Origin: Roseomonas alba
Lineage (GTDB): Bacteria; Pseudomonadota; Alphaproteobacteria; Acetobacterales; Acetobacteraceae
NCBI RefSeq assembly: GCF_019430885.1
Contig: NZ_JAHYBZ010000001.1
Location: 868,001-932,000, forward strand
Reading direction: 5' to 3'
Length of the DNA: 64,000 bases
Shown: positions 9,206-18,396 of the stretch, in pieces
Numbering within the stretch: the stretch's first letter is position 1
How the letters are laid out: the number at the start of each line of letters is the position of its first letter
Program-made: the position numbers and the translations under genes
The notes under the pieces: generated by a model
What the model saw: the letters and a program-made list of their open reading frames with translations, nothing else
The model's database searches: none
Told to the model about the DNA's origin: nothing

Positions 9206-9281
9206 CGGGAGGGGCTCTGCCCCTCCCGGACCCTCCCCGCCAAAGGCCGCACGGCCTTTGGAAACCTCGACCTGGCGCCGG
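9206..9281 (-). repeat. dispersed double-hairpin repeat, copy 2 (inverted)
   Basis: Read on the minus strand this repeats copy 1: flank CCCGGCGCCAGGTCGAGGTTT, hairpin A CCAAAGGCCG with its complement (9240-9261), then hairpin B CGGGAGGGGC-loop-GCCCCTCCCG (9206-9228, perfect 10-bp stem). It starts 7 bp after the Bug stop codon. The remaining gap to 9444 shows no gene. Confidence 0.85.
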
Positions 9282-9444
9282 GCACCGCGGTCAGGATCGG
9301 ATGCCGAAAGCCGCTCCTGCGCACGACGCTTGTTCCGGGGGCGATTGCTGAAGGTTGTGCCCGGCGCCCCTCCGGTTCCGGCGAGCATGGGTGCCCTGCG
9401 CCGTCGCTGTTCCTCCGGCCTCATCCCTTCGCTAGAAGCCGGCC

Positions 9445-9969
9445 ATGGACAACAGCATGGCGACCAAGCCCTACAGCAAGCTGAAGGGCGATCCCTGGCG
9501 CGCGTATGAGGAACTGCCCGCCGAAGTGCGTCAGGCCCTGCAGGAGTCCCTGGTCGACTGGTGCCCTCTGCGTGCCCGCGAATGGCATATCCACCTGCTG
9601 CGCGAGCGGCGGTTGCGGCCGGCCCAGGCGACGCATTTCCTCATCCAGACCATCCGCCGGCACGATCACGCCGAGGTCGCCGCCTTCGCGCGGACATGGC
9701 CGAAAGGGCCGAAGGTCTATCCGCATCTCGCGGCCGGCGCGACGCTGCAGCGTTATGCCGGGCGGGAGGGCATCCCCGCCGCCGAACCGCTTCCCGTGCT
9801 GCCCGCCGCAAAGCGGTCCGAAGCACCGGCGAAGCAGGTCAAGGCGCCAGCAAAGCGCGCCGATGCCCCGGCGAAGCGCCCCAAGGCAGCAGCGAAGCGG
9901 TCCACGCCCGTGGCGAAGCGTTCCAAGCCGCCGACGAAGCGCAAGGCGGGCCGCCGCGCCCGGCGCTGA
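9445..9969 (+). CDS. small basic protein with histone-H1-like Lys/Ala/Pro tail
   Basis: 174 residues. The N-terminal 110 residues are compact (DPWRAYEELPAEVRQALQES, WCPLRAREWHIHLLRERRL) and not assigned to a family. From about residue 120 the chain becomes a run of AKR/APAK units (AKRADAPAKRPKAAAKRSTP) ending KRKAGRRARR. Such tails occur in bacterial H1-like proteins and bind nucleic acid non-specifically, so a DNA- or RNA-associated role is inferred. It could start at the internal ATG at 9457. It is convergent with the GNAT gene. Confidence 0.7.
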   Translation: MDNSMATKPYSKLKGDPWRAYEELPAEVRQALQESLVDWCPLRAREWHIHLLRERRLRPAQATHFLIQTIRRHDHAEVAAFARTWPKGPKVYPHLAAGATLQRYAGREGIPAAEPLPVLPAAKRSEAPAKQVKAPAKRADAPAKRPKAAAKRSTPVAKRSKPPTKRKAGRRARR

Positions 9970-9989
9970 CGCGGGTCGGAGTCCGCCCC

Positions 9990-10436
9990 TCAGACCGCTT
10001 TTTCGAAGAACACCCGCGCGAATCCCGCCTGTGGCGCGCGATGCGTCTCGACGAAGCCGAGACGCGGATAGAGGGCGAGGTTCTCCACCATCTTCTCGTT
10101 GGTGTAGAGCGTGACCTTCGCAAACCCGCGGCGCCGCGCCTCGTCTTCCGTGAAGGCGACCAGCGCGCGCCCCAGCCCGCGCCCCTGGGCTGCCGGCGCG
10201 ATGGCGATGTTGTCGAGTTGCAGCGAGTCCGGAAAATCCTCGAGCACCAGGACGGCGAGCAGGCTGCCGTCTTCCTCGACCACCCAGGCCTCGCCGGCGG
10301 CGATGCGCGCGGCATAGTCGTCGGTCATGGGCGCGGGTTCGCGGCCGATGCGCGGGACGTAGAGCGCGTAGGCGGCGCGGACCAGGTCGCGCAGCGCCGC
10401 GGCTTCCTCGGGCCGGGCGCGGCGCGGCGGGGTCAC
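9990..10436 (-). CDS. GNAT-family N-acetyltransferase
   Basis: 148-residue acetyl-CoA-dependent acyltransferase. The acetyl-CoA-binding motif is clear ([22 protein letters not shown], near residue 85), and the C-terminal [21 protein letters not shown] is typical of the RimI-like fold. Its GTG start overlaps the pyrB stop as GTGA, so it is probably translated with pyrB. The substrate is unknown. Confidence 0.88.
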   Translation of the reverse strand: MTPPRRARPEEAAALRDLVRAAYALYVPRIGREPAPMTDDYAARIAAGEAWVVEEDGSLLAVLVLEDFPDSLQLDNIAIAPAAQGRGLGRALVAFTEDEARRRGFAKVTLYTNEKMVENLALYPRLGFVETHRAPQAGFARVFFEKAV

Positions 10437-11368
10437 CGGTTCCGCGGCAGCCGCCGCGCCAGCACGTCCAGCACCGCCATGCGGCAGGCGACGCCCATCT
10501 CGACCTGCTCACCGATCACTGAACGCACGGGGTCGTCGGCGATGGCGCTGTCGATCTCGACGCCGCGATTCATCGGCCCCGGATGCATGACGATGGAATC
10601 CGGCTTGGCATGGGCCAGCTTCTCGGCATCCAGGCCGTAGAAGCGGAAGAACTCCCGCGCGGAGGGCACCAGCCCACCCGCCATGCGTTCCTTCTGCAGG
10701 CGCAGCATCATCACCACGTCCGCGCCGGCGAGGCCCTTCTTCATGTCGTGGAAGACCTCGACGCCCAAGCGGTCGGCATCGGCCGGGATCAGCGTCGGCG
10801 GGCCGATCAGGCGCACCCGGCTGCCCATCGTCGTCAGCAGGTGGACGTTCGACCGCGCGACGCGGGAATGGGTGATGTCGCCGCAGATCGCGACAACCAA
10901 GCCTTCGAGCCTTCCCTTGTGGCGGCGGATGGTCAGGGCGTCGAGCAGCGCCTGGGTGGGGTGCTCATGCGTGCCGTCCCCGGCGTTGATCACCGCGGCG
11001 TCCACCTTCTGCGACAGCAGGGCCGGGGCGCCGGATTGCGCGTGCCGGATCACCAGCAGGTCGCAATGCATGGCGTTGAGGGTGGAGGCGGTGTCGAGCA
11101 GCGTCTCCCCCTTGTTCACCGAGGAGGTGCTGACCGACATGTTGATCACGTCGGCGCCGAGCCGCTTGCCAGCCAGCTCGAAGCTGGTGCGGGTGCGGGT
11201 CGAATCCTCGAAGAACAGGTTGATCAGCGTGCGGCCCTTGAGCAGGTCGCGCTGCGTCTTCCCGCTGCGGTTGAGCAGCGCATAGGATTCCGCGAGATCG
11301 AGCAGGTCGCCGATATGCGGCGGCTCGAGGCCCTCGATGGCGAGGAGATGTTTGGACGGGTGTGACAC
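10433..11368 (-). CDS. pyrB: aspartate carbamoyltransferase catalytic subunit
   Basis: Condenses carbamoyl phosphate with aspartate in pyrimidine synthesis. 311 residues, the usual length. Carbamoyl-phosphate contacts are visible: [20 protein letters not shown] near residue 55, [11 protein letters not shown] near residue 136, and the aspartate-side [11 protein letters not shown] near residue 265. No regulatory subunit gene is present; instead the PyrC'-like gene at 5532-6809 fits the class whose holoenzyme needs a dihydroorotase-like partner. In many relatives the two are adjacent, here they are separated by unrelated genes. Confidence 0.96.
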   Translation of the reverse strand: MSHPSKHLLAIEGLEPPHIGDLLDLAESYALLNRSGKTQRDLLKGRTLINLFFEDSTRTRTSFELAGKRLGADVINMSVSTSSVNKGETLLDTASTLNAMHCDLLVIRHAQSGAPALLSQKVDAAVINAGDGTHEHPTQALLDALTIRRHKGRLEGLVVAICGDITHSRVARSNVHLLTTMGSRVRLIGPPTLIPADADRLGVEVFHDMKKGLAGADVVMMLRLQKERMAGGLVPSAREFFRFYGLDAEKLAHAKPDSIVMHPGPMNRGVEIDSAIADDPVRSVIGEQVEMGVACRMAVLDVLARRLPRNR

Positions 11369-11377
11369 GGCCGGAGA

Positions 11378-11887
11378 TTAGGCCGGCGGCGCGGATTCGG
11401 CCAGGAGGCTCCCGGGCAGGCCGAGCGCCGCGCGGAGCTGCGCCGCCCGGGCCTGCTGATCCGCCTCGACGGGGCCTTCGCCGATCAGGCGTTCCCGCCC
11501 GTCGGCCGCGACGATCAGGGTGCGGAACAGGAGATCGCCGTCATCGTCCTTGCCGCGGCGGATGTCGATGGCCGCGATGGCGCCGGCGGGAAAGGCCTCG
11601 ACCTCACGCCCGAAGGCGCTGCGGCGGACCATGCTGGCGCTGCCATCCGCAGCGACCACCAGCCGCGTGCAGGGTTGGGACAGCAGATGCCCGGCAACCG
11701 GAATGCCGATCAGCCAGAACAGGGCGATGGCGCCGTATTGCAGGTCCGCGGGCTGGGAGGGGTGCGGCCCGTCCCGCGCGATGACCCCGGTCATCAGCAA
11801 CAGGAAACCCAGCCAGAGGCCGATGAAGGCCCAACCCGCGATGGCGGTCCGGTTCCGGGCCTCGAAGCGTGGTGGGCCGGCGGTCAC
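11378..11887 (-). CDS. inner-membrane protein, unknown function
   Basis: 169 residues with two predicted membrane spans (AIAGWAFIGLWLGFLLLMTGV and YGAIALFWLIGIPVAGHLL) followed by a soluble domain of about 100 residues (TRLVVAADGSASMVRRSAFG...). I place the start at GTG 11887, which overlaps the stop of the FkbM methyltransferase as GTGA; an ATG at 11905 is the alternative. It is probably cotranscribed with that methyltransferase, but no functional link is evident. Confidence 0.75.
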   Translation of the reverse strand: MTAGPPRFEARNRTAIAGWAFIGLWLGFLLLMTGVIARDGPHPSQPADLQYGAIALFWLIGIPVAGHLLSQPCTRLVVAADGSASMVRRSAFGREVEAFPAGAIAAIDIRRGKDDDGDLLFRTLIVAADGRERLIGEGPVEADQQARAAQLRAALGLPGSLLAESAPPA

Positions 11888-12672
11888 GCCGGCAGGAAGA
11901 TCCAATTGAAGACGTAGTCCTCCCGCTTCGTCCGGGGTCCATGCAGGCGCGGCAGATCGGCGCGGTCGAGCTTCACTGGCCCCTCCGGACCGGCGACATG
12001 GGCGACGTAGCCCAGCGCCTCGACCTCGGCGATCGCCTCGGCGATGGGGCGATGGAGGTGCTTCTCCTCCATCTCGATCACCAGCACCGGGCGGCAGCGC
12101 GCGATCAGCCCGGCGGCGCCGCGCAATACGGCGGCTTCGTAGCCCTCCACGTCGATCTTGATCAGGCCGACATCGCCGGTCTCGATCTCGTCCAGCCGGC
12201 GGGTGGGCACGCTCACCGCGCCATAGGCGCAGTCCCCCAGGCTGTCATGGGCGAGGGTGGCACCCTGGTTGGAATAGCCCTTGCGGCGCCGCGGCACCCG
12301 CAACTCCGCCGAGCCCGACGCGTCCGACAGAGCGATGGGCAGGGCCGTGGCCCCGGAGCCAAGCCGGCGGGATAATTCGCGGAACAGCTTCGGATTGGGC
12401 TCGAACGCCAGGACGGCGCCAGAATGGCGGCGCAGCATCTCGGTCCAGATGCCGCGGTTGGCGCCGACATCGATCGAGACGCGCCGCGGGTCGGCGAGTA
12501 GCGGAACAAGGCGCAACTCCCGCTCGCCACGCCGCAGGGCGCGGGCAAGGTCCCAGCGCAGGGCGAGGCGGGCCGGGACGCAGGCGTGGCGCAGCCGTTC
12601 CTCGATGGATACTGGCGGGGCCCACGCCGTCGCGGCGGCAAGTTCTGCCAGCATGGTCGCGTGGCGGGTCAT
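11884..12672 (-). CDS. FkbM-family S-adenosylmethionine methyltransferase
   Basis: 262 residues with the FkbM layout: SAM motif I IDVGANRGIWTEMLRRH near residue 68, FEPNPKLFREL, and the family-typical IKIDVEGYEAAVLRGA near residue 172. Such enzymes O-methylate sugars, lipids or metabolites; the target is unknown. The start at 12672 has a strong AGGAGAC ribosome site. About 225 bp separate it from the divergent lipoprotein gene; the gap holds no further gene. Confidence 0.85.
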   Translation of the reverse strand: MTRHATMLAELAAATAWAPPVSIEERLRHACVPARLALRWDLARALRRGERELRLVPLLADPRRVSIDVGANRGIWTEMLRRHSGAVLAFEPNPKLFRELSRRLGSGATALPIALSDASGSAELRVPRRRKGYSNQGATLAHDSLGDCAYGAVSVPTRRLDEIETGDVGLIKIDVEGYEAAVLRGAAGLIARCRPVLVIEMEEKHLHRPIAEAIAEVEALGYVAHVAGPEGPVKLDRADLPRLHGPRTKREDYVFNWIFLPA

Positions 12673-12899
12673 AAAGTGTCTCCTGCGCCGATCGCGGTCA
12701 GGGCGTCCGGCGCGCTGCGCAGCATAGTCAGAGCCGTCCCGCGGTCCATGGTCGCGCGGCATCGTGTCGCGACACACGCGACATGTATCGCCAGTCGGAT
12801 GTTTTCCCGGATCAATTGAAACTTCTTTCCATCCTTCCACTTCATGTCGTATTTAATGCGGAACGTTCTGGTGCGCGTTCGGCTGGAAGGATGGCCGGA

Positions 12900-13982
12900 A
12901 TGGCGAAGCCTCCCGTCGGGTTATTGCGACCGGTTGCGCTGCTGCTGACCGGAGTGCTGGCCGCAGGGTGCGGTGGGCTGAGTTCGACCCCCGCGCATCC
13001 CATGAATTTCGGCGACGTCTCGCGGGGTCTGGAGGCCGAGGTCTCCGGGACCACGATCAGCGGCTGCATCGCGACGCCGCTCGACGCCCAGGATCTCTGC
13101 CGCGACCGGATCGTGCAGTCGATGATGGTCCTCATCGACATGAACTACACGGTCTTCGAACGCGAACTGAACGACACCAACCGCTACAGCGGCTTCGCGA
13201 CGAGCGTCGCGGTCATGGGCCTGGCCGGCGCGGCGAGCATCAGCAGCGTCCCCGTCTCCACGGCGCGCATCCTGTCCGCGCTTGCCGCCGGCCTGACCGG
13301 CGCGCGGGAGGCCTTCGACCGGGACGTGCTCGCGGAGCGCACGACGACCTCGCTGCTCGTCTCCATGCGGGCGAACCGCAACACCATCGCCCGGCGCATC
13401 CGCAATGGGCTGAAGGCCCGCGCGCGCGACTATCCGGTGGGGACCGCCCTGCAGGACCTGCTGGCGTATTTCCGGGCGGGCACCATCCAGGGCGCGATCG
13501 TCAACGTGGCCGAGGCGGTGGGCCTGAGCGCCTTCGAGGCGAGGCTGGCGCTGGACGGCCGCAGGCTCACGGAACAGCCGCTGCCGCCGGACCGGCCGTT
13601 GTCGCCGCAGCCGCAACCGCCGGCGTCGCAGCCGGCGCGTGCGCCGCTGACCATTCCGCCGCCGCTGCCGCCCGAGGAACTGCGCTTGCAGCAATGCCTG
13701 CTGCAGATGCTGCGCGACCCCGACCCGCTGCGGCGCGAGCAGAACGAGGCCAATATGCGTCGCGTCGTGCAGGAGCTGCTGCCCGGCCAGAACGTGCCAC
13801 CGCGCCGCGTCATCCAGAGCGCCTCCCTGCGCCCCGAACTCCTTGAACTGGGCCGGCGCCTCTGCCCGCCGCCGCCGCCCGCGCCAGGGGCCGCGGTCAG
13901 CTCCCCGCCGGTCGTGATCACGCCGGCGCCGGCCGGGCCGCGCCCGCTCAATCCGCCGGAAGGCGCGGCGCCAGGGAGGTAA
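12900..13982 (+). CDS. lipoprotein paired with the downstream peptidoglycan hydrolase
   Basis: 360-residue lipoprotein: the N-terminus MAKPPVGLLRPVALLLTGVL runs into the lipobox LAAGC, so it should be anchored by its cysteine. The mature part has an alpha-helical region (residues 40-220) with a short hydrophobic stretch, then a proline-rich linker (PLPPDRPLSPQPQPP), another helical block with LRLQQCLLQMLRD, and a proline-rich end. I chose ATG 12900 because GGAAGG lies 9 bp upstream. Only 2 nt separate its stop from the next start, so the two are an operon. No family is recognised. Confidence 0.82.
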   Translation: MAKPPVGLLRPVALLLTGVLAAGCGGLSSTPAHPMNFGDVSRGLEAEVSGTTISGCIATPLDAQDLCRDRIVQSMMVLIDMNYTVFERELNDTNRYSGFATSVAVMGLAGAASISSVPVSTARILSALAAGLTGAREAFDRDVLAERTTTSLLVSMRANRNTIARRIRNGLKARARDYPVGTALQDLLAYFRAGTIQGAIVNVAEAVGLSAFEARLALDGRRLTEQPLPPDRPLSPQPQPPASQPARAPLTIPPPLPPEELRLQQCLLQMLRDPDPLRREQNEANMRRVVQELLPGQNVPPRRVIQSASLRPELLELGRRLCPPPPPAPGAAVSSPPVVITPAPAGPRPLNPPEGAAPGR

Positions 13983-13984
13983 GG

Positions 13985-15289
13985 ATGGCCGGCGACGATG
14001 TCATTCCGATGGACTTCATCACCAACCGCCTCGACATACCGGGATCGGACCCGGATGAGGAAATCGCGCTGCTGCTGAGGGACGAAGTGGCGGCGGCCGC
14101 GGGGCGCTACCGGGTCGAGGCCAAGCGGCGGGACGAGCCCGAAGGTGTTTTCGCGGAATTCCGCTTCTTTCCCCTCGACGGCGCCGAGACGCTCGGCGAG
14201 CTGTCGCGCCGGTTCGAGGTCGGGAAAGGCGGGCCGGGGACGATCTCGGGCGGGGTCGGTGATCCGGGCGGCAAGTCCTATGGCAACTGGCAGATGACGA
14301 GCCAGCCCAAGGGCGGCACGGTGCGGCGCTTCGTCGATGATCCGTCCTTCGCCTTCGCGGACCGTTTCGCCGGGCTCGATCCGGGGTCCGAGGCCTTCGA
14401 CACGGCCTGGAAGGGGCTTGCCCAGGCCGATGCCGAGGGGTTCCGGCATGCCCAGCACGCCTTCATCATGCGGGATTACTACGAGCCGGCCGCCGCCAGG
14501 CTGCGCCAGGCGGGTCTCGATGTGCGGACGCGGTCGCATACGCTGCGCGACGTGCTGTGGTCGACCGCGGTCCAGCATGGGCCGGGCAATGGCGTGGCGA
14601 TCTTCGGCATTGCGTTGGCGGCGGCGGGGGCAGGGCCCGATGACGAACCCCTGATCCGGGCGGTCTATGCCGAACGCGGCCGGGTCGGCCCGGATGGCAA
14701 GCTGATCCGCTTCAAGAGCAGTTCGCCTGCGGTGCAGAAGGGGGTGGCCGAGCGTTTCGTGAATGAGCTGCGGGACGCGCTCGCCATGCTCGCCAAGGAA
14801 AAGCAGGCGGTGCCCGTGCCGCCGCCCCCGGCGGCCACGGCCGCGGCCCTCGCGGCCGCCGGCGAGCCGGCCTGGTTCACCGTGGCCCGTGGCGAGATCG
14901 GCCAGAAGGAGAAGCAGGGCGCGAGCGACAATCCGCGCATCCGCGAATACTTCACCTGGACGAGCCTCGGCGAACAGCCGGACAGCGTGCCCTGGTGCGG
15001 CGCCTTCATATCCTTCTGTTTCGGGAAGGGGGGCGCCCTGCGCAAGGGCGAGGGGTCGGCCCGCGCGGCCGATTGGCTGCTCTGGGGACGGGCCCTGGAC
15101 CAGCCGGTGCGCGGCTGCCTCGTCGTGCTCGAGGCGCAGGCCAAGGGCGCATCGGGCCATGTCGGGTTTCTCGACAGCCTCTCGGACTCCGAGGTCCGCC
15201 TGCTGGGGGGCAACCAGGCGGATGCTGTGAATGTCACCACCTTCCGGCGCGGCGAGGTGCGGAAATTCGGGTTCCGATGGCCGAACTGA
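13985..15289 (+). CDS. two-domain peptidoglycan hydrolase (lysozyme-like plus TIGR02594-type peptidase)
   Basis: 434 residues, no signal peptide. The N-terminal half holds a glycosidase-like region found in phage and VgrG-linked lysins (SRRFEVGKGGPGTISGGVGD, SYGNWQM, LRDVLWSTAVQHGPGNG). After a proline/alanine linker near residue 275 comes a peptidase of the TIGR02594/CHAP-like class: WFTVARGEIGQKE, the cysteine in VPWCGAFISFCF, and the histidine in GASGHVGFLDS. A very strong AGGGAGGTAAGG ribosome site precedes the start. Without a leader it would need a dedicated exporter (type VI, holin) or act inside an assembly; the lipoprotein before it is a candidate partner or immunity factor (inference). 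Confidence 0.82.
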   Translation: MAGDDVIPMDFITNRLDIPGSDPDEEIALLLRDEVAAAAGRYRVEAKRRDEPEGVFAEFRFFPLDGAETLGELSRRFEVGKGGPGTISGGVGDPGGKSYGNWQMTSQPKGGTVRRFVDDPSFAFADRFAGLDPGSEAFDTAWKGLAQADAEGFRHAQHAFIMRDYYEPAAARLRQAGLDVRTRSHTLRDVLWSTAVQHGPGNGVAIFGIALAAAGAGPDDEPLIRAVYAERGRVGPDGKLIRFKSSSPAVQKGVAERFVNELRDALAMLAKEKQAVPVPPPPAATAAALAAAGEPAWFTVARGEIGQKEKQGASDNPRIREYFTWTSLGEQPDSVPWCGAFISFCFGKGGALRKGEGSARAADWLLWGRALDQPVRGCLVVLEAQAKGASGHVGFLDSLSDSEVRLLGGNQADAVNVTTFRRGEVRKFGFRWPN

Positions 15290-15356
15290 TGGCGGCGGGG
15301 TGGCGGAGTTTTCGGGCGGTCTCTCATGCCAACGGCCATCGGGAATGAGCGATGCA

Positions 15357-15391
15357 GGTGGTCTGGAGGGGCGCCGCCCTTCCAGACCACC
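15357..15391. terminator. imperfect long hairpin after the peptidoglycan hydrolase gene
   Basis: GGTGGTCTGGA (15357-15367) pairs with TCCAGACCACC (15381-15391) around a GC-rich loop that can extend the stem. It lies 68 bp after the hydrolase stop and before repeat copy 3. No T-run follows, so a terminator role is only likely, not shown. Confidence 0.5.
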
Positions 15392-15475
15392 CCGCCACCG
15401 GGTTCATGCTGCCCCCGCCAGGCGCCTTGCGTGCGCAAGAGCGGGTCTTGTCGCTGTTCTGCCCGTCGCGCCCGG

Positions 15476-15548
15476 CACCAGATCGAGGTTTCCAAAGGCC
15501 CTGTGGCCTTTGGTGGGGTGAGCCCGAGAGGGGCAAGGCGCCTCTCGG
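15476..15548 (+). repeat. dispersed double-hairpin repeat, copy 3
   Basis: Flank CACCAGATCGAGGTTT, hairpin A CCAAAGGCC-CTGT-GGCCTTTGG (15492-15513), then hairpin B CCGAGAGG...CCTCTCGG (15524-15548), whose sequence differs from the other copies but keeps its pairing. It lies between convergent genes. Apart from this and the hairpin at 15357, the 410-bp gap 15290-15699 holds nothing I can call. Confidence 0.85.
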
Positions 15549-15699
15549 TTCCACGGCGCAGGACGAGGGCCTCATACCGCCGAGCCTTGCTGGTGACCTC
15601 GTCATCGGCGAGGCGAACGGCATGGCGCGCCGGGTTGGTGGAGCGGCCGCGCGCAAGACCAGGACTCTGACGCCGGGTCAGCCGAAAGGCTGGCTGGTA

Positions 15700-16182
15700 T
15701 CAGTCCGGCGAGGATGGCGCCGGGCGGCTTGCATCCAGCGCGCCCTGGAGCATGTAGGCTGCGGCTGCGCGGTCGACCGCCTCGGCACGTTTCGCGCGGG
15801 TCAGGTCGGCCTCGGCGATCAGCATGCGGTTCACGGCCGCCGAGCTGAGCCGTTCATCGAACAGGGCGCAGGGCAGGCCGGTGGCGTCCGAGACGGCGCG
15901 GGCCCAATCCTTCGCCGCCTGGGCGGCCGGGCCCATGGTCCCGTCCATGGACAAGGGCAGGCCGATGACCAGGCCGCCGGCATCCTCCTTCTTCGCGATG
16001 GCGGCGATCTCGGCGGCGTTGGCGGCGAGTTTCCCGCGCTTGATCGCGGCATAGGGGCTCGCCAGCATCAGCGTCACGTCGGACAGGGCGACGCCGATGG
16101 TCTTGCTGCCCGGGTCGAGGCCGATCAGGCGCTGGTAGCGTCGCAGGCCGGCCCGGAGGTCGTTCAGGTTGATGATGGCCAT
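15700..16182 (-). CDS. ruvX: putative pre-16S rRNA nuclease / Holliday-junction resolvase-like RuvX (YqgF)
   Basis: RNase H-fold nuclease of the YqgF family, which trims the 16S rRNA 5' end. 160 residues from ATG 16182. The three acidic positions are visible: [18 protein letters not shown] near residue 22, [13 protein letters not shown] near residue 75, and [14 protein letters not shown] near residue 110. It is divergent from gatC with only 44 bp between the start codons, so promoters overlap. An upstream in-frame start at 16233 would run into gatC and is rejected. Confidence 0.93.
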   Translation of the reverse strand: MAIINLNDLRAGLRRYQRLIGLDPGSKTIGVALSDVTLMLASPYAAIKRGKLAANAAEIAAIAKKEDAGGLVIGLPLSMDGTMGPAAQAAKDWARAVSDATGLPCALFDERLSSAAVNRMLIAEADLTRAKRAEAVDRAAAAYMLQGALDASRPAPSSPD

Positions 16183-16226
16183 GCCGGGGCTTATGGTCCG
16201 CGCCCCGTTCCCCTGGAAGAGCATTG

Positions 16227-16523
16227 ATGTCACTCGATACCGCCACCGTGCGGCGCGTCGCCGCCCTTGCCCGCATCCGCCTCGAGGAAGAGGAGGTCGC
16301 CCGCGTCCAGGGCGAGCTCAACGGCATCCTCGGCTGGATCGAGCAATTGCAGGCGGTGGATACCGAAGGGGTGGAGCCCATGGCGGGCGGTAATCCGGAA
16401 GGGATCGCCGCGATGCCGATGCGGGACGACGTGGTGACCGATGGCGGCCAGGCCGCGAAGGTCCTGGCCAATGCCCCTGATCGCGAGGGCGAATATTTCG
16501 GCGTGCCGAAGGTGGTTGAGTGA
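16227..16523 (+). CDS. gatC: Asp/Glu-tRNA amidotransferase subunit C
   Basis: Small subunit that stabilises GatA-GatB in the enzyme making Gln-tRNA and Asn-tRNA by transamidation. 98 residues, starting [20 protein letters not shown] with GGAAGAG 6 bp upstream. The C-terminal [10 protein letters not shown]...[17 protein letters not shown] is diagnostic. It overlaps gatA (TGATG). Confidence 0.96.
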   Translation: MSLDTATVRRVAALARIRLEEEEVARVQGELNGILGWIEQLQAVDTEGVEPMAGGNPEGIAAMPMRDDVVTDGGQAAKVLANAPDREGEYFGVPKVVE

Positions 16524-18016
16524 TGCATCCGACGGATTTCACCATCGCGGGCGCTGTCGCCGCGTTGGAAGAGGGCGTGATCTCGGCCGAGGAGCTGACC
16601 CGCGCCCATGTCGAGGCGGTCGAGGCGCTGAACCCGAAGATCAACGCCCTGATCACGGTCACGGCCGAGCAGGCGATGGAGGCCGCGCGTGCGTCTGATG
16701 CGAAGCGGGCGCGGGGCGAGGCGGGGCCGCTGGAGGGCATCCCCCTCGCGATCAAGGACCTGTTCTGCACGGAGGGGGTGCAGACCACGGCCGGGTCGAA
16801 GATTCTGGAAGGCTTCGTGCCGCCCTATGAGAGCACCGTGACGGCGCAGTTGAAGCGCGACGGGGCGGTGTTCCTGGGCAAGGCGAACCTCGATGAGTTC
16901 GCCATGGGGTCGTCGAACCTGACCAGCGCCTATGGGTCCGTGCTGAACCCGTGGTCGCGGCGCAACGATCCGGATGCGCGGCTCGTGCCCGGCGGATCGT
17001 CGGGCGGGTCGGCGGCGGCGGTGGCTGCGCGCATGGTTCTGGGGGCGACCGGGACGGATACCGGCGGGTCGATCCGTCAGCCGGCGGCCTTCTGCGGCAT
17101 CACGGGCATCAAGCCGACCTATGGGCGCTGCTCGCGCTTCGGGATCGTGGCCTATGCGTCCTCGCTCGATCAGGCGGGGCCGTTCGGGCGGACGGTCGAG
17201 GATTGCGCGATCCTGCTGCGATCCATGGCCGGGCATGACCCGAAGGATTCGACCAGCGCGAACCGGCCCGTGCCGGATTTCGCCGCCGCCTGCGAGCGGT
17301 CGGTGAAGGGCCTGCGCATCGGCGTGCCGAAGGAATACCACATCGACGGCATGCCGGCCGAAATCGAGAAGCTGTGGCGGCAGGGGCTGGACTGGCTGAA
17401 GGAAGCGGGGGCGGAGATCGTCGAGATCTCCCTGCCGCATGCCGAATACGCGCTGCCGACCTACTACATCGTCGCTCCCGCCGAGGCGTCCTCGAACCTC
17501 GCGCGCTATGACGGCGTGCGCTTCGGGCTGCGGGAGGCGGAGAAGAACTCCGACCTGCGCGACCTCTATGAGCGCACCCGCGCGGCCGGCTTCGGGCCGG
17601 AGGTGCGGCGGCGCATCATGATCGGGACCTACGTTCTGTCGGCCGGCTACTACGACGCCTACTACCTGAAGGCGCAGAAGGTCCGCGCGCTGATCGCGCG
17701 CGACTTCCGCGAGGCCTGGTCGAAGGTGGATGCGATCCTTGCACCCGCGACGCCGTCCGCGGCCTTTGCGGAAGGTGAGGGGTCCGACGACCCCGTGCAG
17801 ATGTACCTGAACGACGTGTTCACGGTGACGGCGAACCTCGCCGGGCTGCCGGGACTGTCGGTGCCGGCGGGGCTCGATCCGCAGGGGCTGCCGCTGGGGC
17901 TGCAGGTGCTGGGCCGGCCCTTCGACGAGGAGACCGTCTTCGCGGTGGGTGCTGCCATCGAACGCGCGGCGGGGTTCAAGGCGCTGCCGGCGATCCGCGC
18001 CGGCGTGGCACCGTGA
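16523..18016 (+). CDS. gatA: Asp/Glu-tRNA amidotransferase subunit A
   Basis: Amidase subunit that releases ammonia from glutamine for tRNA-dependent amidation. 497 residues, the usual length. The Ser-cisSer-Lys triad of amidase-signature enzymes is visible: lysine in [12 protein letters not shown] near residue 76, [14 protein letters not shown] near residue 157, and the nucleophile segment [12 protein letters not shown] near residue 178. Start ATG 16523 overlaps the gatC stop; GTG 16520 is an alternative. Confidence 0.97.
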   Translation: MHPTDFTIAGAVAALEEGVISAEELTRAHVEAVEALNPKINALITVTAEQAMEAARASDAKRARGEAGPLEGIPLAIKDLFCTEGVQTTAGSKILEGFVPPYESTVTAQLKRDGAVFLGKANLDEFAMGSSNLTSAYGSVLNPWSRRNDPDARLVPGGSSGGSAAAVAARMVLGATGTDTGGSIRQPAAFCGITGIKPTYGRCSRFGIVAYASSLDQAGPFGRTVEDCAILLRSMAGHDPKDSTSANRPVPDFAAACERSVKGLRIGVPKEYHIDGMPAEIEKLWRQGLDWLKEAGAEIVEISLPHAEYALPTYYIVAPAEASSNLARYDGVRFGLREAEKNSDLRDLYERTRAAGFGPEVRRRIMIGTYVLSAGYYDAYYLKAQKVRALIARDFREAWSKVDAILAPATPSAAFAEGEGSDDPVQMYLNDVFTVTANLAGLPGLSVPAGLDPQGLPLGLQVLGRPFDEETVFAVGAAIERAAGFKALPAIRAGVAP

Positions 18017-18396
18017 GCGAAGCCGGGCTCGATCCCACGCGCTCGGTCGCGGCCATTCGGACGGCGGCTGGAAAGCGCCGCTTCCTCAGCTACGGCGACG
18101 TGGCCGAGGCGAATGGCGTGCCGTGGAACGCGGCGCGGCGGCGCATGGACCCACATCTGTTCGGCATCTGCCGGGATGCGACCGCACGCGGCTGGCCGCT
18201 GCTCTCGGCGGTCGTAGTGGATCGGAAGAGTGTCACACATGGTGCGATGCGCGGCAGGCCGCTGATCGGCTTCGCGCGCTGCGCCGAGCGCTGCGGGCGC
18301 ATCGTAGGCGGGGACGCAGCGGCGTTCCTCGCCGAGGAACAGGAACGCGTCTTCGCCTGGGCGCGCGAGGAGGTTGGCGATGTCGTACACCATTGA
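18013..18396 (+). CDS. uncharacterised small protein inside the gatCAB operon
   Basis: 127 residues, no family recognised. It starts at a GTG overlapping the gatA stop (GTGA) and runs 17 bp into gatB, so it is tightly coupled on both sides. Visible features are a basic N-terminal helix-turn segment ([20 protein letters not shown]), a mid part ([19 protein letters not shown]) and a helical acidic end ([17 protein letters not shown]). The first segment resembles a small winged-helix or nucleic-acid binding start, but that is a guess. Confidence 0.75.
   Translation: MSEAGLDPTRSVAAIRTAAGKRRFLSYGDVAEANGVPWNAARRRMDPHLFGICRDATARGWPLLSAVVVDRKSVTHGAMRGRPLIGFARCAERCGRIVGGDAAAFLAEEQERVFAWAREEVGDVVHH

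Noticed and set aside
12865-12880. Possible SOS box GTTC...GTTC before the lipoprotein gene
   Set aside because: Spacing is 8, not 7, and no damage-response gene follows.
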